A stretch of 64,000 bases of DNA from Echinometra lucunter (Eukaryota; Echinodermata; Echinoidea; Camarodonta; Echinometridae). The position numbers were made by a program, and so were the translations under genes. Position 1 is the first letter of the stretch. Each line of letters starts with the position of its first letter. The stretch covers positions 2,564,114-2,628,113 of the forward strand of contig CM057156.1 in assembly GCA_029962745.1 (NCBI GenBank). Reading direction: 5' to 3'. The notes beneath the pieces are model-generated. The model was not told the DNA's origin. It did not search any database and saw only the letters and a program-made list of their open reading frames with translations. Of this stretch, positions 11,667 through 23,304 are shown one piece after another.

Positions 11667-13110
11667 GTAGGTTCGACGGTAAAAGTTAAGATGTTTTTAA
11701 TCTGCAACGTTATCATCATTTCCATTTCTCCAATGTCTGACTTAAAAAATAAAAAAAAAATCATTTGCCGATGTGCCCTGCTGCCGCCTGCTACCGGTGA
11801 CTGCCGCCTCCTACCGTTGACTTCCACCAACTACTGGTGACGCTGGCTGCTACTGGTGATTGCCGCCTGGTACCAGTGACTTCCACCTGTTTGCGGTGAC
11901 TGCCGCCTGTTGCCATCGGTGACTTAGGCCTTCTACCGGTGACCGCCGCATTTACTGGGTCAATGATTGATCGATCATTTCAATATGCCGGATCATTCCT
12001 ATGGAATAAGCTCTCACTAGATATTCGTAATCTATCCTCTCTCAGTAACTTCAAGACCTCACTAAAAACCTGGTTATTTCGACAAGCTTTTTCATAAACC
12101 ATGTAAACGATATTGTTTCTCTTATTTGTGTCTGTTTTCTGTCTCCTTTTCACTGCAACATGAGCATCTACTCATGATGGATACCGGCGCATTATAAGTG
12201 TTCATATTAGTATTAGTATCATAAGATACGGTTACTAGTCAAGGCACCAAACTAACATCTGTTATTTTCAATGGATCAGGCAAAAATATAAATATTGAAA
12301 ATAACATTAGTGTGTCCGTTTTGATTCATTTGCACCCCCACTCATAGTATATGTTGTCCTTCTCAGCTAATAGATGTCTTTTCACAGCTGTCGAAACAAA
12401 AAAAAGGTAAAAAGAAACATAGATTCAAGATATATAGTTATAATGTCATGCATAGTAACGAGTAACATAATAAATTGTGCTAAATCCATTTTCATTTTGA
12501 TGTTATCATTAATTCCAAAGCCAGGATTATTTTCTAAGAAGGGGCATTAATGACAATGTCAGCATTGTTATTATTGCTGTAAGGTACCAATTAATCTAGT
12601 AGAGTAGTGCTTATGGGAGTAGAAAACATGAGGAATGGAAGGGGAATTGAACTTTTACAAAAATATGTATATATATATATACATGTATATGTCATTTCAT
12701 CGCGATGGTGTTGACCAAAGCATTAAGTCAGTATTATTGCTTTGGAATAATAGTTTGAAAAAAATACCACCTAATCTATATTGTTACAAATAATCAACAT
12801 TTTTCAATTTGGTATTGATAATCTATTTCACATTTCCATTTCTCTTCACTTTGCTACGATATTCAGCTCGCCAATCAGTCAACAACAACGAGAGTAGCGT
12901 CCTGAGGCGGTCATGTTCGAGTAGTCTACCGAGAGCCCGGATGAAAGCTCTTCGTCTCACTGCGACCATCGTCACAGCTTTCATCATGTGTTGGGGTCCA
13001 TATTATGTCCTGAGCACGTGGTAAGTGACGTCATTGAAAATGTGACATCACAGGTGGAGGGTAAGGATTTAGGGGAGCACTACCACCCCTTTATGAAAAC
13101 TAACTTCACC

Positions 13111-13156
<46 letters not shown>

Positions 13157-15266
13157 AAGAAGAGGAAGAAGTAGAATACATTGCCCGCTCTCTGTAGGCG
13201 GCACCTGAAAAAAATTGATTATGAAGAGCAAAGCAGTACAAAATGAAAAGGTGAAAATAAAAACAGTGTAGAAGTGGGGGCAGTTTTGCACCATCTCTGC
13301 CATGTCTGCCATGCATGGAATTTCTATACTTCTAAATGTCACTTCCTGAAAAGGTCAATTTCATCGATGGATTCAGTATTGGTTGTTTTGCGCCCCAGTC
13401 CTAGACGGGAAGGGGGTGGGGGTCAAGCTAGCCGCATACATAGAAGCTGTGCTAAAAATCGTCAGCCATGCACAAAGTGGCGGGGGCGGCCAGGAGAACA
13501 ATCAAAAGAGGGCCAAAAAATTACGGCTTCTCAATACACGTGGCTTTTATCGACAAACGTATGACTGATCTTGCTTTGAAAACGAAAACAAACTAAAATC
13601 TGATGGTAATATATGACAAGCCATCATACGCTAATTCCTCTCTCCTTCAGTATCGTTCATGGCAGACGTGCTATTCATTTTGCAACCGTAGTCACGTTTG
13701 AGCGCAGTGATAAATCTACGTTTGACAACTTGTCATACCTTCAAGTTTGTCTTCTTTTTCAAGGCAGGAGCAGTCATGTACGGAATCGTAAAAGTGCCCC
13801 TAGAAGACGAGATGTCTTCTCGTGCTGACGAAGTCGACTTGACGAGATCCAGGATTTTGTCTTCTTGTTATCTCATCTTCCTCAAGTCGACTTGACAAGA
13901 TTCAGGATCTTGTCTCCTTGTCTTATCTTCCTTATCATAGTCGACTTGTCGAGATCCAGGATTTTGTCTTCTTGTCATCTCATCCTCATCAAGTCGACTT
14001 GACAGGATTTATGACCTTGCCTTCTCGTCTTCTTGCCTCGTCTTCTTGACTTCTTGACTCCTTTTCTCTTCTTCTCATCTCGTCTTCTGGGGGCACTTTT
14101 ATGCTTCCGTAGTCATGCGTTTTTGAATGAGTGAATAAGTGTATGAGAAGCCGTCAATTCTTGCCCTCTTTGGAGGAACCTCCTGGCCGCCCCACTACTT
14201 TGTGCACCACAGCATGAGACAGGGCAATGGTCACAAGGAGAACAGCGTAAGCAATACAAAGATGTCTGCAAGGCAATCTTAAAGTCTTGCGGAATGGAAC
14301 CGTCGTCACGGCAGGCTCGAGCTGCCAACCGACATGACCGAGCAGAATGGAATTTAAAAAAGTGCCAGGGGGGTGCGCACGCTTTGAAAGGAACTGCACC
14401 TTCCGTTTTGTCGCTCGGTCGCTGGAATGCAGCTGTACGCAACCTGCCATTTTTCCAATCTCACAGATACCTACTCAACGAACAGGCCTATTCTGAAAGA
14501 AGCACTGTGGTTTAAGGAGAGGTCTCACTAGTCACAGGAGGCACCAACACCCTCCTTAGACATCAAACAGGGAATGAGATTCGTCGTTTGCAAAGGGCTC
14601 CATCTAAGAAATCTACATGTATCTCTCTTTGAGTGTCTGGTTAAACTAATGGTGTGCTCAAGTAACTGAGCACACCACTTTTCAGCTATATTTAGTCTAG
14701 CTAAAAACTGAATAGTCCAAATTCACAACACTTCGGGTACCACAGTTTCCTACCAGACCCTCTCCAGGCAGTATTTAGTTGTAAGTTATTGTATCTCATG
14801 TGACCTTTTCATCTGGGGCCTCGTATAATGTAGTGCAAGTATTCATCAACAAACTATTATCGTTTTTATTTGTTCTATCAGGTATCACTTCGACCCAAGA
14901 TGGCAAACCGGATCTGATCTCCCTAACCCCGATTGGATGATCCACATCATGATGGCTCTAGGCTACTCCAACATTTGTCTTGATCCTATCATCTACGGCA
15001 TCTTCATAACGCGGTTCAGTCTGTGCCATCGCCGCGGTAAATCCGCGGTCATGCATCCTCTCACGACCTACCGTCGCTCGACTATGAACTCGAATGTCGT
15101 CACAAACAATGGACACACGTCATCGGTGCGGTTTAATCATACGTTGGTATCCAGCAAGAATAGCTGCAGCGGTAGCAACGCAGCGGCCGATACGGTCACG
15201 CCTCACGGAGACAGTGACGTCAGAAGGAATATCCTCTTGAATCGACGAGAAACGTCAACCACGTAA
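11465..15266 (+). CDS. GnRH/corazonin-type neuropeptide receptor, TM5 to C-terminus (5' exons not found)
   Basis: Joining exons 11465-11666, 12867-13020 and 14882-15266 gives a continuous frame of 246 codons plus stop, with canonical GT/AG junctions and matching phases. It encodes the end of extracellular loop 2 (VHE...QCADY), TM5 (YHIFVTLAMYVVPLITIF), loop 3 with PRARMKALRLT, TM6 with CWGPYY, loop WYHFDPRW, TM7 with LDPIIYG and a ~100-residue Ser/Thr/Asn-rich tail. RAR plus LRLT before TM6, and DPxxY instead of NPxxY, are family traits of GnRH/AKH/corazonin receptors, which normally couple to Gq at the plasma membrane. Whether the ligand is GnRH-like or corazonin-like cannot be settled. TM1-TM4 should lie upstream, perhaps beyond the window or lost at the scaffold join. 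A paralogue runs in the opposite direction at 38852-50865. Confidence 0.88.
11779..11945 (+). repeat. ~20-bp minisatellite in receptor intron (second copy)
   Basis: Units of GGTGACTGCCGCCTGCTACC and variants, equivalent to 150-315. Confidence 0.75.
11978..12097 (+). pseudogene. LINE ORF2 C-terminal remnant (second copy)
   Basis: Open stretch FQYAGSFLWNKLSLDIRN followed by FKTSLKTWLFRQAFS-stop. This is the C-terminal end of a CR1/L2-like reverse transcriptase polyprotein. It keeps the 19 bp lost from the copy at 341-445, so it is the more complete form. No catalytic residues remain. Confidence 0.65.
12867..13020 (+). CDS. Receptor exon: intracellular loop 3 and TM6
   Basis: 154-nt exon, acceptor ATATTCAG and donor GTAAGT. 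The first two bases complete an Ala codon with the upstream exon, and the last two start a Trp codon. Carries ARQSVNNNESS, then PRARMKALRLTATIV and FIMCWGPYYVLST. A (CA)n microsatellite follows at 13115-13152. Confidence 0.88.
13779..14111. mobile_element. TIR element carrying an internal minisatellite (second copy)
   Basis: Same insertion as 2141-2473, with identical flanking GTCATG duplications at 13773-13778 and 14112-14117. The inner ~52-bp units each contain AAGTCGACTTGACNAGAT followed by TTGTCTTCTTG. The SalI-like GTCGAC core is better preserved in this copy than in the other. Confidence 0.75.
14882..15266 (+). CDS. Receptor exon: loop 3, TM7 and C-terminal tail
   Basis: 385 nt from acceptor TGTTCTATCAG to TAA. 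Completes WYHFDPRW, then TM7 (MALGYSNICLDPIIYGIFI), a basic helix-8 region (CHRRGK) and a tail rich in Ser, Thr and Asn with potential phosphorylation sites. The paralogue has no intron before this region. Confidence 0.88.
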
Positions 15267-16240
15267 TGTTGTGAATGACCTCAAGTTTATTCCGACAGAC
15301 TGCTAGATTGCTACTACTAAGAAATATTTTCAAGACTCTTGGCATCGAAGCTATTGTTTTAAGATACTTTTATCTGCAGTTTGTTATCGGTACAGTGGGT
15401 TATCTGTGACTTATAGGGGTGCAGGTCGTGCACGCCATTTAATTTTTGAACTGTGGGAAATGTGGGCATTATATATTGTTTTTAAACTAAACATTCTTGT
15501 AAAAGGAATGTGGAAACCCTTCAGTCTGCAGCTTTTAGAAGGTAAATACTTCTTTCTTTTGCGATTTATTAATGATTTGGAGATTTTCAGAAACATCCAT
15601 GCATTATTTTGGGTACTGCTGTATATAACATATGGTGAAAATAGGCTTGTTTTGTATGTTTGTTTGTTTTGTTTGATTCTTTGTTTTGTTTTGTTTTGAT
15701 TTTATATTGAAGATTAAGTATGTAATGTATTCCTGCCTAATGCTACTAATTTTTAAAACGGTAAACAGGTAAAAAAAAAAAAAAAGAAGAAGAAGAAAAC
15801 GAAACGAAATGTGTACTTTTCATAAGGTCGTTATGGATAAAGTTAATTTTGTGCAAACTTTTAAAAGAATATTCTGTATTTAATGCGCATTTTAATACAA
15901 AAGATCTATAACCCATCCCCTTTCCGACTAGAACTGCCTCCAACAAAAGTACTGCCCCAGAAAATAGCTACTCATACGGTAACTATGCCTTGATACAAGC
16001 TTGGACACATTCAAGCTCCTCGGACAACCACCCGCGGACAATGATCTCCCGAACGACCATTCCCTGGACAACTACCCCTGGACAACATTTTTAAAAAAAT
16101 CATTGGACTATCAACCCCGGACAATTACCACAGAAAATAGCAACCGGACAACTCGGAGAGTTACCCCGGAAAAACTACCTAGGACAGTCGCCCCAGAAAA
16201 AATTACATCGGACACTCATTCCCGTATAACTAACCCTGGG

Positions 16241-16405
16241 GGTGTTTCATAAAGCTGTTCGTAAGTTACGAACGACTTTACGCACGACTGGTGATACCTT
16301 CTTGTGCTACATGTAAACGAATGAGAATCTGATTAGCACCCAAAAAGGTATCACCAGTCGTTCGTAAGGTCGTTCGTAACTTACGAACAGCTTTATGAAA
16401 CACCC
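16241..16405. mobile_element. Fold-back MITE, GTTTCATAAAGCTG family
   Basis: Arms from GGTGTTTCATAAAGCTGTTC to GAACAGCTTTATGAAACACC. A long poly-C run directly follows the right end (16402-16421), where the other copy (4596-4761) has only a few bases. Confidence 0.8.
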
Positions 16406-16959
16406 CCCCCCCCCCCCCCCCTGGAGAACTGGCACCAGCAGTTATCTTGGGTTTTCAGCAAAGTTGCAAGGCTATTCGTTCGGTATAGTTTGGGTGTGGT
16501 TATTTTCAACGCGGGAGTTGTCCGGGAATAGTCTAGGGAAGTATTCGATTTTATAAGCATTTGTAATCACTCTAGATTTCGAAGAATTCGATTGATTTTT
16601 TTATTATTATTGTTGTTGTTCCTCCGTGTGCTTGGGGATATTTCGTATAATTTTGGAAAAATGGCGTCACCTGTGCCTGGGAGGGGGAAAAGCGAACCTC
16701 AGTGTGACCCTCGGGTCTCTCCACCCGATAAAACTTACATGTATCTGCTTATTGAGGTGTGCAGGTGTACCACCACACCGGGGTTTCCCCCGCTACATCA
16801 ATTCGAGTAGTGCAGTGTGTTCTTAAAGTGCCCGTCCTCTACACGGGGCCTCCATTTGACGTCCTATCCAAGAGACGGAATGTTTTCCACTGAAACATAG
16901 CCTGCGTCTACGAAACAGGGGAGGGGCACGTTAGCACATAAGGCAGGCTTCAGTCATCC

Positions 16960-17045
16960 GCCTGGGGTGGACTCGAGCCCACGATCTTTGGTTCGACAGG
17001 CAGACGCTTTTCCGACTGAGCTAACTCGTCTCCTAGATCCTCGAG
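16960..17045 (-). repeat. tRNA-derived SINE head
   Basis: The reverse complement reads like a tRNA: GAGTTAGCTCAGTCGG as A box and GGGCTCGAGTCCACC as B box, about 40 bases apart. The acceptor stem does not close, so it is treated as a SINE promoter module, not a tRNA gene. Confidence 0.6.
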
Positions 17046-17065
17046 GTCGTTATATTGTAGTTTAC

Positions 17066-17087
17066 ATACATTTTTTGGTGTTCTTTA

Positions 17088-17118
<31 letters not shown>

Positions 17119-19187
17119 TTTTTTTTTTTTTTTTTTTACAAACGTCGAAAGTCTGACTTCATAAGATCATAAAAAATGCTGATAAAAAGATGAGGAAAAT
17201 TCTTTGTGAAAGACAGCTTTTCCAAATTGAATCTTAACTAAGAGTTTTTGGGAGAGGAATCAATGCGAAAAAAACTTCTTCTCTGCTCAAGATACAAAGT
17301 GACTTCCAAATAAAATGAATGAAAAGCTTTAGCGCAACATTTCAGTTTTGGGTTATAGATATTCAATGGTTTGCAAAATTTGTGATGTAAAAAAAGGGAA
17401 AAACTTTTGAAATCATTTGAACATCGAAGGATAAGCCGTTATCTTTCACAAAGTCAAAGTATGAGTATAACTTTTGATCAACGTTCTATCGTTTTGGATC
17501 TTCTTCGCAATGACTTGTAGCAACAGGCCATCTCCTAACAACTTGTAACAACAGTGTAGTGACTTTCCCAGAAAGATGCCTCTATTACCCCTGTCTAATC
17601 TGATAACCTTAAAACTTGACAACTGTTCAGTTTACCTCGACTCCTTTTCCGCTGAAACAGTGACATTAGGCATAATTATTAGGGTTAATAATCCGTCCCG
17701 TATACCTCCAGCCCATTCTTTTGAAACCCAAATGGAACTCTATGATTGTTCCCCAGCCCCTCCCCTCCCCCTCCCCCGCTCTTTGAGCTGATGACCTTAT
17801 TTTTACATTTTCATTTTATTTTTCTTTCTTCATTCATGTATCTATTTATTTTTTCATTTATTCATTGATTGATTCATTCTTTTATTTCTTTATTTCATTT
17901 GTCCTGAAACCCCCTCCCCACCCCCCCCCCTACCCGGGGGGTGTTTTTTGTTTATTCTTCTTTTTTAAAAAGTATTTGGATGAATTGTTTGTTTCTTTGT
18001 CGGGTATCATGCTCCTTTTTTCACTAACGCAAAATCTTGCTGTGATCCAATCCTGATTGGAATTATTTTCAAACTTGGAATGTTCAACAATTGCCTTTTA
18101 CGTAACTGATTAAGAACCATGATGTCTTCTTTTTTCTTCTTCTTCTTCTTCTTTTTTCTTTGGTTTTAGACTTTTCGAGTTTTTGAAAAACTGTGTGCAA
18201 TGCTTTATTTTCCAGAGCGAAGTTGTGATAAATCCTTTAATGTACATGATTCTTTTTCAAAATAAACTGTAAATGTAAAGATTATCTAACGAGCAGTTTG
18301 ATGAGGTACCATTAATTCAGTTATTTATCATCGAATTCTTAGATAAAATCGTTATAGACTCCTTGACTGACCATAATTCCTTACAGTGCTTTACTTCATG
18401 TTTTAAAAATTCTGCTGTGTCATTTATAATGCCATTGTCTTTCACGTAGGCTATACAGTGTACAAACATACAGTATTTGAAAAATCAGAGTGATTATCAC
18501 GCCATAATTTGTGCATCAGAAGTGATGAAAATACCTTTTACGAAACTATATAGCTTAGACTATTAACGACCGTGAAATAATATCTATTATCCATACATGA
18601 ATATGTTTCCTATATTTTTGCTTTTGCTTGTTGATAACGCACATTTGGAAGCATTTGCACATTTAATGGTTGCCTTTTGAAAGTATACGTTTTCCATGAT
18701 AGACCAGAAGAAATGAAATATTTGAAAATAGATTTATACATCATATTGAATCATGATGTGGAGATTTTCCCCAAAATAAAATGGATGGAAAGCTAAACTG
18801 TGTTACAGATTTCTGTAAGGCTTGTGTGAATTTTCAGGAATGCATGCAAGATTTATAACATGAGATGACGGGGAATACTATAGCTCTGGCTCCCTTATTG
18901 CAAGGATTCGGGGGGGGGTGTAGGGATGCTTTTTTTTTTATTGGATTTGTTAAGGTCAAAGAAAAAATTATCTTAATACATTCTGTGTGTGTGTGTGTGC
19001 GTGTGTGTGTGTGTGTGTGTTGGGGGTTTGTTTATTTGTTCTTTGTTTTGGAAGGACAAGTCGTTTTAGAGAGAAAAAATGGAGAGTTGGGTTGAGAAAG
19101 AGGGAAGAGAAATAAGAAGAAAGGTGTCGGAAGTAAAGAGACTGTATTAGATGCAGGGAGGGGGGATATGTGGCAGGATAAGAGAGG

Positions 19188-19218
<31 letters not shown>

Positions 19219-22200
19219 GGAGGGGGTGGGAGGAGGAGGAAGATGACTAGAAAGAGCGTGTAGATAACAGGAACAAATAAGAGGGGTCATTTTTTTTTTT
19301 AAACCTGACGTTTAATCACAGAAAGACTGCCTCTCATTATCATTTGACATTAGTATATCCCCTACTCCAAAGAAGTGACCCATCTCTTGCTGAACATTCC
19401 CTGGCATAGATGGCGCTATATCATTCCGGCAGTCACAGAGAATGGAGTATTAGAAAATGTTGAACTGGGTCCAGATTTCTTTTTTTAAACAAAAAAGTGG
19501 ACCGTTTCATGAAGTAAAAATCAGGTGTCAAAAGTTTTTACAAAGTATCTGAATATTATTACGCCTCTAAGAGGGTACACTTTTAAAACACTGTTTCAAA
19601 TTACCATAAAAAAATGAGGAATTGTGTGCAGATCGAGTGTAGATAACCTCCCAGCTGGCAAAATACCCGGGGCCCAAGTGAGTTCAGTCTATAGTCACAA
19701 ATGGGCCGGCATAAGGGTACTATCTAGGTTGGGCCCACTTTCCCTACATGGGACCAATATACTGTTTCCCCATATAGCTCCCATATGTTTTGTTTTGTTT
19801 TGTTGTTTGGGTTTTTTTTTTTAATTATATGCATGGGCAAATGGGCCTTCTCATATGGGCCACCTACACCAACACACACTGGCCCCAAACGGACTCCATG
19901 AGAGAAACCCATGTAATATGGGGCCAATGTTCTCCGGGCGCAGATAATTTTGGCGCAGATAATCTCCTAAAATTGAAAAGCGCCACCTAAGCATCACCAC
20001 CACCACTACCAACAACGGCCTTAAAATTCATGGGCTCTTATGTTGGAAAGCCCATCTGGGTTCCGTATAGTGTTATATGGGGCAAATGGGCCCCAGTCAT
20101 CATGGTCACTCCACGGTAAACACAGATGGATCCCAGATACTTTTCCAGCTGAATTCTGGTTATGTAATCAGAATATATGTGAAAGAATCTGTTTCAAAAT
20201 AATTGGGAAAGGTTGATGAAGTAGTACTTAAAAATAGAACTTTGGGGGCATTTGAAGAGTAATTATCCTCCAAACTGAAATCGAAAAACCGAGAAAGCTC
20301 ACACATTATCCTTCTCCTCCTCCCAAAACTCAAACTTCTTTTGAAATCAGACTGAATAAACCAAGAAGACAATTTTTTTTATTCAGTATTCCATGATGTT
20401 TTGACTTACCTGTATGATAATGTAATACGAGTACAGGGGCTCCAGAAGACAAAGCCCTCTGAGGCCCTTGGGCCTTTATGGTTTTGCGAGCCTGTGAGCA
20501 ATTTAAGTATTAAGTTTTATAATTTATGCGGGTTTTTTTCTTTTTCTATTTTTTTTCTCTTTTTTTTTTCATTTCTATCCGAAATTGTGGGGGCTGCAGC
20601 CCCCAGCCCCCACCCTCTTCCGCGGCCCCTGGTGCAGCTTAACCCGAATACCAAGTAAACATAAGTTAAAACCGTAAATAGGTGATACTAATCGTACTTG
20701 GAAAGTCCCAGACTTTGCATTTTTAGGCCAAAATGAGTGCCATTTTTTCTAATTAAGGGAAACGCCTGATACGAATCACAAAAGATATTTCAAATAGATT
20801 TTTTTTAAAATCATCCTGATAATGTGCACTTTTAGTTTTATCCAGTGAATTTTGAATGTCAAAGTTATCAGACAGTTTCTTTTAAAATAAATTGATTATA
20901 ATGATTGATCATGTTGATTTTGAAACAAATGCATCGCATAATTTTGTAATCATAAAGATGAATACACACACGCATAATGCAAGATTTTCAAGATAGGCCT
21001 TTTACCAAGAAATGCTAGACAACTTTAGTTCTTTATGTTACTTACAATCCCTAATTGATAAATAGGTTAAAGATTCGATTATGTAGCATGAATTTTTATT
21101 ACATCTATTAAATGTAAGTCACAGACCCATTTTCACGCGTGTGTACCTCTACTATGTTGCCTAAAACCATGCAAAACCTGATGTTCGCTTATACAGACCA
21201 TGGACGTAATACATTTCGAACTTTCTTACTGTTCTGTTTATGTCACTACTCCGTCAAATGATTGTTTGTTGTTGTTGGTTTTTTTTTTGCTTTGTTTGTT
21301 TGGTGTTTTTTTTGGTCACACTATGTTGGATTTTCTGTACTGTGTTTACCATGTATTTGTATTCTATGTTTCTTTGATAAAGAAATGATATCAACACCGC
21401 TGTAATGGTGTCACAGAAGTTATCACTGGTCGTCGCTAGAGAGGATGCACCACTTTTCATCTAATATTCGTGACCACAAATTCGTATTGCGTTATTTATT
21501 TTCGGAAAAAAAAAACTTAAGTGGAATATCCTAAAAATTATTGTGGAAACCACGATTTCCTATATTCCACTAAGAAATCTGATTTTCGGGATATTTTGTA
21601 TGATTAAATATAACTTTGTTGGGCCGCTTATTGGTGTTGTTGTTCCTTATCGATTTGGTAAATAAATAAATAAACAAACATGAAAAGAAGCTGTTCACTC
21701 TTGAAATATATTCTTTTTTATTATTATTTTATGGAAAATCCTTCGCTATTAATGTCTGCAACTCTGCTCTGGCAACCCATATCTTCAAAAATTGAGATGC
21801 TCCTGTCTACATGACGTTACTCGCATTCGACTCATCAGCACATTTCTATCAGAATACAATAGAGGGAGACCTTTCCTTTAAAGAGATGATCAACAATGAA
21901 TTACATGTACCATGAATAATTGTTTCTTTAAAGATGAACTGGAGTTTTGTTCATGCGATTCCAGTGTGAAAGAAATAGTTTCAAAGCACTTGGAAAAGCT
22001 TAATTAGGTTGGGTTTTGGGGGTCTGTTTTTATCTATTATTATTTATGATTATTAAATTATCATAATCATCATCATCATTAACGTTTTCTTCATTAAAAA
22101 AAAAAAAAAGCACAAAAAAACAGGGAGGTCCCCGGTTCAGAACCGCAGAGGGCCTGCTTTACAAAGGAGCCCTGCTGCAAAAACGAATTCGTGCTTAACA

Positions 22201-22564
22201 TATTAATACGGTAAATGGAAGCAAATTTAACATAACAAAAAAAGTAAAATCAACCCTTAAATACAACATAAAATTAACATACAATGATAAAAAAAAAATT
22301 CAATTGTCCATACCTGAAGGTTTTGAAATCATCATAATTATAAGAAATAAAACTCAATGTTGTTGAAAAACACATGCACTGCACACAGAGAGTATGCTGG
22401 TATATGACACTACAAACAAATTAATGTCTTTCTAGTTATATTTCGATTATGAGAGCATTTGAAGAGTCTAATCCTTTCCAAGAGACATTTTCTTCTATGA
22501 TTATTCTTCCAAACTGCATATATCCAAAGACTGAGAAAGCCCACTAACTATATCTTTCGCCTGG
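17066..22564. other. Intergenic DNA with simple repeats
   Basis: Holds (TTTC)n and poly-T (17089-17138), poly-C (17918-17930), (GT)n (18984-19020), (GA)n (19184-19215) and a block rich in ATGGGCC words (19700-20095). A possible hAT-like MITE with CAGGGGC ends lies at 20433-20631. A LINE-tail-like stretch is near 22105-22300. No supportable exon was seen. Confidence 0.6.
20433..20631. mobile_element. Possible hAT-like MITE with CAGGGGC ends
   Basis: Left end CAGGGGCTCCAGAAGAC is mirrored by a right end whose complement is CAGGGGCCGCGGAAGAG. G/C-rich runs lie next to the right end. No convincing target duplication was found, so the call is tentative. Confidence 0.4.
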
Positions 22565-22896
22565 GAGGTGTTTCATAAAGCTTTTCGTTACAAATGACTT
22601 TACGAACTGGAATATGGCAAGCCAAATGGCATTCTCAATCATTATAAATCGCATCAGCCATGGATGCATCAGCTAAAGGTGAAATATAAAAAACCTAGAT
22701 TAGCATTTCTATTGTTTACAAACATTCTTATTGCGAAGTAAATTTTTTGCGACAATTTAATTGAGAATTTGGGGAAATGCAGTCACACTTTGTTAAAACG
22801 TCAGGAAAAACACTTTGGGCATCGCACATGGCACTTCATATTCAAGTCGTTCGTAAAGTCATGCGTAACTTTACGAACAGCTTTATGAAACACCCC
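22565..22896. mobile_element. Longer member of the GTTTCATAAAGC fold-back family
   Basis: Ends GGTGTTTCATAAAGCTTTTC and GAACAGCTTTATGAAACACC are inverted copies, with ACTTTACGAAC words on both sides. The ~250-bp core is not self-complementary, unlike the short members at 4596 and 16241. Confidence 0.65.
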
Positions 22897-23061
22897 CTGC
22901 CTGGTCCAAAAACTCAAGCTTCTAGCTCTTTGATACTCATTTGCTTTAGAACATTTTCATTGTTTTTCATCAGTGAAAGAGGGTAAGATAGAGATAGATA
23001 ATAACATATATAGATAGAAATAGAAAGAGAGTGCGAGTATGAGTGTGTGTGTGTGGGAGAG

Positions 23062-23304
23062 CAGTGGCGGCACCAGGATTGTTAAAGTGGGGGGGGGGGA
23101 GGGGGCAAATGGAGGGCAAAAGAAAATGTTGGGGGCAGGGGCAGTCATTTTTTTTTTTTTTTTTTTTTTTTGCGTGTATGGATTTCTTTTTAGTCCTCAA
23201 AATTTCTGGGGGGCAACTTGGGGGGGGGGGGGGAGGGCAAAGCTTCTGAGTGGGGAGGGGGGCAAATGCCCCCCATGCCCCCCCCCCCCTTGGTGCCGCC
23301 ACTG
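23062..23304. mobile_element. hAT-type MITE with perfect 8-bp target duplication
   Basis: Starts CAGTGGCGGCACCAGG and ends as its inverted form TGGTGCCGCCACTG. It is flanked by TGGGAGAG on both sides (23054-23061 and 23305-23312). An 8-bp duplication and CAG...CTG ends are the hAT superfamily signature. The inside is non-coding, with long G and T runs. A relative in opposite orientation, with the same inner words (GGGGGCAGGGGCAGTCA, CAAATGGAGGGCAAAAG), ends at 41699. Confidence 0.85.

Larger units (their letters stand above)
15267..17065 (+). other. 3' flank of receptor: probable 3' UTR plus repeats
   Basis: AT-rich sequence with a (TTTTG)n stretch near 15655-15700, GGACAAC-type repeats (15990-16235), a fold-back MITE (16241-16405) and a SINE remnant (16960-17045). 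No clear AATAAA was assigned. The whole block recurs at 3629-5386. Confidence 0.6.

Noticed and set aside
1..15266. Two independent tandem receptor genes
   Set aside because: The near-identity of introns, repeats and flanks together with the 500-N join makes an alternate haplotype the simpler reading, although not proven.
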